A stretch of DNA of 64,000 bases from JAVBNA01 sp031551875 (GTDB lineage Bacteria; Bacillota; Clostridia; Oscillospirales; Acutalibacteraceae), in NCBI GenBank assembly GCA_031551875.1, contig JAVBNA010000020.1, forward strand, positions 14,435 to 78,434. The letters are read 5' to 3'. Below the pieces are notes generated by a model, which did not search any database, was not told the origin of the DNA, and saw only the letters and a list, made by a program, of their open reading frames with translations. A program made the translations under genes and the position numbers. Positions within the stretch are counted from its first letter, which is position 1. Every line of letters starts with the position of its first letter. Shown here piece after piece: positions 60,297 through 64,000 of this stretch.

Positions 60297-60326
60297 TCGC
60301 CCGTAACCGGCTTGCAGATTTTTTCA

Positions 60327-60355
60327 TTGATCTTTCATAAAAAATATGATATTCT
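60327..60355 (+). promoter_or_regulatory. Promoter of the zinc-ribbon DUF4190 gene
   Basis: TTGATC and TATTCT with a 17-nt spacer, about 75 nt upstream of the ATG. Confidence 0.6.
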
Positions 60356-60430
60356 GAATCAAGGTCATATTGAATACTTGTATTGCAAGTGGTTCGATTA
60401 TCAATTTAAATAACGAAAAGGAGCACGATT

Positions 60431-61003
60431 ATGGACAGATGTACACTATGTGGAGCCGAGCCCTTTCCCGGCGCCTCTTTTTGCAGCAAATGCGGAGCGC
60501 CCATGACAAAAAATGAAGAACCGGTGTTCCCTGAAGTGCCCGCACAGTCCGAGCCGCAGCCGGTTGTCGCTGAACCAGCCGCGCCGGTCTTACCCGAAGC
60601 GCCTGTTGCAGCGCCTATTGCGCCGCCCATACCGCAACAGTCCTCTGCACCCGCCGCACCCCTCCAGATCGCACCGCCCCAGATTCCGATGTACCCCCAG
60701 CCGGGCTATGGACAGCCATACTATGGGCCGGGTATGCAGTACCCCCCCAACCCCGAGGGTGAAAAAAGTGCGGTCACCTGCTTTGTGCTGGGTCTGCTTT
60801 CTTTGATCTTCTTCTGGTTTCCCATTGCGCCCGTCGTGATGAGCATCATTTCCTTCGTCAAATTCGGCCGCGGAAAAGACACCAACAAAAAAGGTTTTTC
60901 GATCGCCGGCCTGATTCTTGCGATCATCGGCATTTTCCTCGGCGCCATTTATTCGCTTGCGTATTTATTCGCCTTTATTGCCGTCATCGGCTACTCCATG
61001 TAA
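60431..61003 (+). CDS. Zinc-ribbon protein with C-terminal DUF4190-like membrane domain
   Basis: A 190-residue protein: zinc ribbon (CTLCGAEPFPGASFCSKCG, residues 4-22), about 95 Pro/Ala/Gln-rich residues, and a two-to-three-helix membrane domain (AVTCFVLGLLSLIFFWF, FSIAGLILAIIGIFLGAIYS) of the DUF4190 type. Such fusions are common in Firmicutes, and their role is unknown. The ribosome site is AAAAGGAG. It precedes the acyl-CoA-ligase-like gene by 9 bp on the same strand. Confidence 0.8.
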   Translation: MDRCTLCGAEPFPGASFCSKCGAPMTKNEEPVFPEVPAQSEPQPVVAEPAAPVLPEAPVAAPIAPPIPQQSSAPAAPLQIAPPQIPMYPQPGYGQPYYGPGMQYPPNPEGEKSAVTCFVLGLLSLIFFWFPIAPVVMSIISFVKFGRGKDTNKKGFSIAGLILAIIGIFLGAIYSLAYLFAFIAVIGYSM

Positions 61004-61012
61004 TCACCGCCT

Positions 61013-62701
61013 ATGACAGACATGAACTCTTCCGCGCCCTGGCTGGCCTTTTACGGCGATGTGCCTCACACTCTTGAAGTGCCCGGCGGAACAATGTTCG
61101 AGCAGCTTGCTGCCTCCGCCAGGCGAACGCCGGACGAAGAAGCCTTGTTTTTTGAGGGCGCATCTCTTTCTTATGCCAAGCTTGAGGAGGACGTCCTCCA
61201 ATGCGCCCGGGCGTTCCTGAACAGCGGCATACGAAGCGGAGACCGCGTGCTGCTGTGTATGCCCAACATTCCGCAAAATGTGCTCAGCCTCTATGCGCTC
61301 AACCGCATCGGGGCTGTTCCCTGTATGGTGCACCCCCTGTGCAGCCGCGGCGAGCTGCGGCAACAGCTTGCGCTCACCGGCTGCCGGCACGTGGTCACCC
61401 TGGACGCGCTGTGCGGCAAATTTTTGTCGCCCGAACCACTCTCCGTGGACACCCTGATTGTCACGGGTATTGCGGACGCTTTGCCGCCCCTGAAAGCGAT
61501 GCTGTACGCCCTGACCCAGAAGAATCCGAGGCTGACTGACAGTCCCCTCCTGCTTCCCTGGCGGTCATTTCTACAGCGCTGTCAGGACAACTGTGCGCTC
61601 CCGCCCTTAGGTAACGGAGAAGATCTCGCGGCCATCCTGTTCAGCGGCGGAACCACCGGCACACTGAAAGGCATCCTGCTGAGCAACACGAACTTAAACG
61701 CCATGGCGGCGGGCGCCGCCGCCATGGCGGGCTGCCTGAAACCGTGCGGGGGCGTACTGGCCGCCCTTCCCATGTTCCATGGCTTCGGGCTGGGTGTCGG
61801 CGTGCACATGGCGCTGATGTACAACCAGCGATGTGTGTTGGTGCCCCGCTTCAGCCTCAAAGCAATCGCCCAGCGCCTTGTGAAGCAAAAAGCCGGCGTA
61901 ATCGCTGGCGTGCCTACCCTTTTCGAGGCCATGATGGTGGCGCCCAAGCTGCAAAAGGCCGACCTGAGTTTTATGGCCGGCGTGTTTTGCGGCGGTGACA
62001 CCATGCCCGCCGGGCTCAAGAAACGGATGGACGCCTTTCTTGCTGCGCACGGGGCAAGCGTCCCGCTGCGCGAGGGCTACGGGCTGACCGAAAGCGTCAC
62101 TGTAAACTGCCTGATGCCGCCCCACCTCTACCGCGAGGGCAGCATCGGCCTCCCCCTGCCGGGCATGTCTCTCTCGATCGTGCGTCCGGGCACCACCGAA
62201 ACGCTTCCCTGCGGGGAGGAAGGGGAGATCTGTGTCAGCGGCCCGACGGTCATGATGGGCTATCTGAACAATGAAGCGGAAACGCGCGATGCGCTTAAAA
62301 TCCACGGTGACGGCAACATCTGGCTGCACACCGGCGACGTGGGAATGATGGACGCAGACGGTTTCTTTTACTTCCGGCAACGCATCAAGCGCATGATTAT
62401 CTCCTCTGGCTACAACATTTATCCCGCGCAGCTTGAGGCGATTTTTGCCGCCTGTGACGGGGTGGCGAGCACCTGCGTGATCGGCGTCCCCGACCCCAAG
62501 AGGGGACAGGCTGTCAAGGCCTTTGTCGTGCTTGAGCCCGACGTATCACCCTCCGGGGAGATAAAAAACATCATTCATGCCCACTGCGCCGAACACATTG
62601 CCAGTTATTCGCTCCCCCGGGAAATTGTGTTCATCGACAAGCTTCCCCAGACCCGCATGGGAAAAATTGATTTTACCGCACTCGAAAAGTGGGAAGCCTG
62701 A
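61013..62701 (+). CDS. AMP-dependent acyl-CoA synthetase/ligase family protein
   Basis: A 562-residue ANL-family enzyme. It has the P-loop-like AILFSGGTTGTLKGILLS, the core REGYGLTESVT, GEEGEICVSGPTVMMGYLNN, the hinge/Asp stretch WLHTGDVGMMDADGFFYFRQ, and the A10-type lysine region PQTRMGKIDFTAL. It should adenylate a carboxylic acid and pass it to CoA or a carrier thiol; the substrate (fatty or aromatic acid) is unknown. No carrier protein or biosynthetic cluster is adjacent. It has a weak ribosome site and probably shares a transcript with the gene before it. Confidence 0.88.
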   Translation: MTDMNSSAPWLAFYGDVPHTLEVPGGTMFEQLAASARRTPDEEALFFEGASLSYAKLEEDVLQCARAFLNSGIRSGDRVLLCMPNIPQNVLSLYALNRIGAVPCMVHPLCSRGELRQQLALTGCRHVVTLDALCGKFLSPEPLSVDTLIVTGIADALPPLKAMLYALTQKNPRLTDSPLLLPWRSFLQRCQDNCALPPLGNGEDLAAILFSGGTTGTLKGILLSNTNLNAMAAGAAAMAGCLKPCGGVLAALPMFHGFGLGVGVHMALMYNQRCVLVPRFSLKAIAQRLVKQKAGVIAGVPTLFEAMMVAPKLQKADLSFMAGVFCGGDTMPAGLKKRMDAFLAAHGASVPLREGYGLTESVTVNCLMPPHLYREGSIGLPLPGMSLSIVRPGTTETLPCGEEGEICVSGPTVMMGYLNNEAETRDALKIHGDGNIWLHTGDVGMMDADGFFYFRQRIKRMIISSGYNIYPAQLEAIFAACDGVASTCVIGVPDPKRGQAVKAFVVLEPDVSPSGEIKNIIHAHCAEHIASYSLPREIVFIDKLPQTRMGKIDFTALEKWEA

Positions 62702-62721
62702 ACAAACCAAATATTGCTCAC

Positions 62722-62764
62722 AAAAGGATATGGGTCCGGTTTACACCGAGCCCATATCCTTTTT
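62722..62764 (+). terminator. Terminator after the acyl-CoA-ligase-like gene
   Basis: A 13-bp stem (62722-62734 with 62751-62763) followed by T5. Confidence 0.85.
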
Positions 62765-62791
62765 CATATGCAGGAGTTTTTGTAAAAGGGG

Positions 62792-62820
62792 TTGACATTT
62801 CATTTGCTAGTGCATATAAT
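62792..62820 (+). promoter_or_regulatory. Promoter of the PadR-DUF1700 pair
   Basis: Perfect TTGACA and TATAAT with a 17-nt spacer. Two TAGTGYA-type direct repeats flank the -10 box (62808-62814 and 62825-62831), a possible PadR operator. Confidence 0.85.
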
Positions 62821-62883
62821 ACAATAGTGTAAGATATCTTCTACTGAAAACAAAATTAAATCAAAGAAGAGAGGAGAAGATTC

Positions 62884-63204
62884 ATGAATGTCCAGTACAA
62901 AAAAGGTGTGATCGAGCTGTGTGTGCTATCCCTGTTAAATCGGAACGACTGTTATGGATACGACGTTTCCGAATACCTCCTGCGCCACATCGACATGTCC
63001 GACGGCACCGTCTACCCCATTCTGCGCAAGCTCAAAAGTGACGGGCTTGTGACCACTTATCTCTCGGAGGAGAGCGGAGGCCCGCCGCGCAAGTATTATT
63101 CCCTGACCAAAACCGGGCGGGAAAGCTATATGGCCGCCAAGGAGGAATGGCTTTCCTTTGCCAAAACCGTGGAGAACATTTTAACTGAGGAGGAGACGAA
63201 GTGA
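62884..63204 (+). CDS. PadR-family transcriptional regulator
   Basis: A 106-residue winged-helix regulator: KKGVIELCVLSLLNRNDCYG, YDVSEYLLRHIDMSDGTVYP, ILRKLKSDGLVTTYLSEESG, PPRKYYSLTKTGRES. It lacks the long C-terminal dimerisation domain, so it is the short PadR type that pairs with a DUF1700/DUF1129-like membrane protein. It overlaps that gene (stop TGA within GTGA). Autoregulation through the repeats at the promoter is the family expectation. The signal is unknown. Confidence 0.92.
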   Translation: MNVQYKKGVIELCVLSLLNRNDCYGYDVSEYLLRHIDMSDGTVYPILRKLKSDGLVTTYLSEESGGPPRKYYSLTKTGRESYMAAKEEWLSFAKTVENILTEEETK

Positions 63205-63911
63205 ACAAGAACACATATATGGAGCAGCTGAAAAAGGCGCTGGAGCTGCAGGGTGTCGGCGACATCGACGAGATTCTGGAGGAATATGATCAGCATTTTT
63301 CCATGAAGCGGGCTGACGGCTATACCGAAGAAGAGATCGCCGCCCGACTTGATTCCCCCACCTCTGTCGCACAGCAGTTTGGGCCCGCCTCGTCGGGGCA
63401 GACCGTCAGCAGTGGAAACAAGCTTGTCCTCAGCCTCGGGCTGGGATTTCTCGACTTGGTTCTGGGCATGGTGTACATTGTTTTATACGCATGGGTGATC
63501 GTGTTCGGCGGCGTGTCAATCGCCTGTCTGGGCGGAGGGCTTTCCCTTGTGCTGGGCATCCGCTGGAACGAGATGATCATCCCCTATACGCCCTATTTGG
63601 GCGGGCTTGTGCTCGGCATCGCCCTGCTCGCGCTATGCGTGCTGACCGCCATCGCGACCATCTACCTGCACCTCTATCTTGTGCAGCTATGCAAGGTCTA
63701 TCTGCGCTGGCATAAAAACACCCTCTCTCCGCAGAAGCTGCCTCCTCTCTCACTCCAGCCTGCACTGAGCCCTGTTTTTCGCCGCCGCCTGCGCAAGGCC
63801 GCGCTTCTTTCGGCACTGGTGTTTGGGATCTCCCTAACCTCCGCCCTTTTTATCCTGATGGCCTATGCAAACTTCGAGCCCTTCTGGCATAAGTGGAACT
63901 GGTTCCATTGA
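63201..63911 (+). CDS. DUF1700 (HAAS-like) membrane protein
   Basis: A 236-residue protein with the HAAS N-terminal helical domain (YMEQLKKALELQGVGDIDEI, LEEYDQHF, GYTEEEIAARLDSPTSVAQQ, FG) and four membrane helices. HAAS domains are typically encoded right after a short PadR and are thought to sense or respond in the same pathway. The start is a GTG overlapping the PadR stop. The final 90 bases of the window after its stop hold no gene I can see. Confidence 0.88.
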   Translation: MNKNTYMEQLKKALELQGVGDIDEILEEYDQHFSMKRADGYTEEEIAARLDSPTSVAQQFGPASSGQTVSSGNKLVLSLGLGFLDLVLGMVYIVLYAWVIVFGGVSIACLGGGLSLVLGIRWNEMIIPYTPYLGGLVLGIALLALCVLTAIATIYLHLYLVQLCKVYLRWHKNTLSPQKLPPLSLQPALSPVFRRRLRKAALLSALVFGISLTSALFILMAYANFEPFWHKWNWFH

Positions 63912-64000
63912 GTTGTGAGTTATAGAGAAGCCCGCCGGGGGCGCCGGAGGGCGGGGAGGTTTTGGCCAGATCCCGCGGGCACGGGCATAGAGCCCGATGT

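Noticed and set aside
1..64000. CRISPR array, tRNA or rRNA genes, IS elements
   Set aside because: No regular spaced direct repeats, cloverleaf with CCA-type 3' ends, rRNA-like sequence or transposase found by reading both strands.

Overview
The window is chromosomal DNA of a Gram-positive, GC-rich member of the class Clostridia. It is most like the gut-associated Oscillospirales/Ruminococcaceae, but that rank is an inference. Supporting features are strong AGGAGG-type ribosome sites, many TTGACA/TATAAT promoters, an rpsF-ssb-rpsR operon, a PyrR attenuator, RqcH, TrmK/Nif3, HemZ, a bifunctional RelA/SpoT, an LTA-synthase-like sulfatase, VanW, DRTGG and dockerin domains. I see no tRNA, rRNA, CRISPR array, IS element or prophage.

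Layout. 1-12.1 kb (minus): a lipid-linked precursor flippase (cut by the window edge), an MTA/SAH-type deaminase with a purine nucleoside phosphorylase, a small zinc-ribbon protein, then one long transcription unit recJ-relA-dtd-MBL hydrolase-hemZ-nucleoside kinase. 12.1-19.4 kb: leuB, a histidine phosphatase divergent from an XRE regulator, a small membrane coiled-coil protein, rpsF-ssb-rpsR, galU, and two tandem prokaryotic-RING membrane proteins. 19.4-25.3 kb: envelope genes (GT2-GtrA fusion, LTA-synthase-like protein, repeat-bearing polysaccharide deacetylase). 25.5-35.4 kb: rqcH, nif3-trmK, a DUF1858 protein, a giant zinc-ribbon protein with a regular 43-residue repeat, a lipoprotein, a DUF1836 regulator and another zinc-ribbon membrane protein. 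35.4-43.0 kb (plus): the PyrR-attenuated operon pyrR-pyrC-pyrF-carA-carB. 43.0-48.9 kb: VanW, a PRTase-like protein and a tightly overlapped module of PHP, two DRTGG proteins, an [FeFe]-hydrogenase-like protein and an RsbW-like ATPase. 48.9-50.2 kb: an AT-rich pair of membrane proteins. 50.4-52.8 kb: serC-serA. 52.8-57.4 kb: an alpha/beta hydrolase, a PstS-like lipoprotein and a GH53 galactanase with cohesin-like and dockerin modules. 57.7-60.3 kb: an AgrC/AgrA-like two-component system next to a divergent structured non-coding transcript. 60.4-63.9 kb: a zinc-ribbon DUF4190 protein, an acyl-CoA-ligase-like protein, and a PadR plus DUF1700 pair.

Three things stand out. (1) CarA has lost all three glutaminase catalytic residues (Cys, His and Glu of the GATase triad) while the operon is otherwise intact, which predicts an ammonia-dependent carbamoyl-phosphate synthase. 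(2) A strong promoter overlapped by LytTR-like direct repeats sits divergent from the AgrC/AgrA-like genes and drives an apparently non-coding, highly structured RNA of about 205 nt. This resembles agr/RNAIII in layout, but there is no agrB or agrD. (3) A 947-residue protein ends in seven exact-length 43-residue repeats that look like a periodic variant of pentapeptide repeats.
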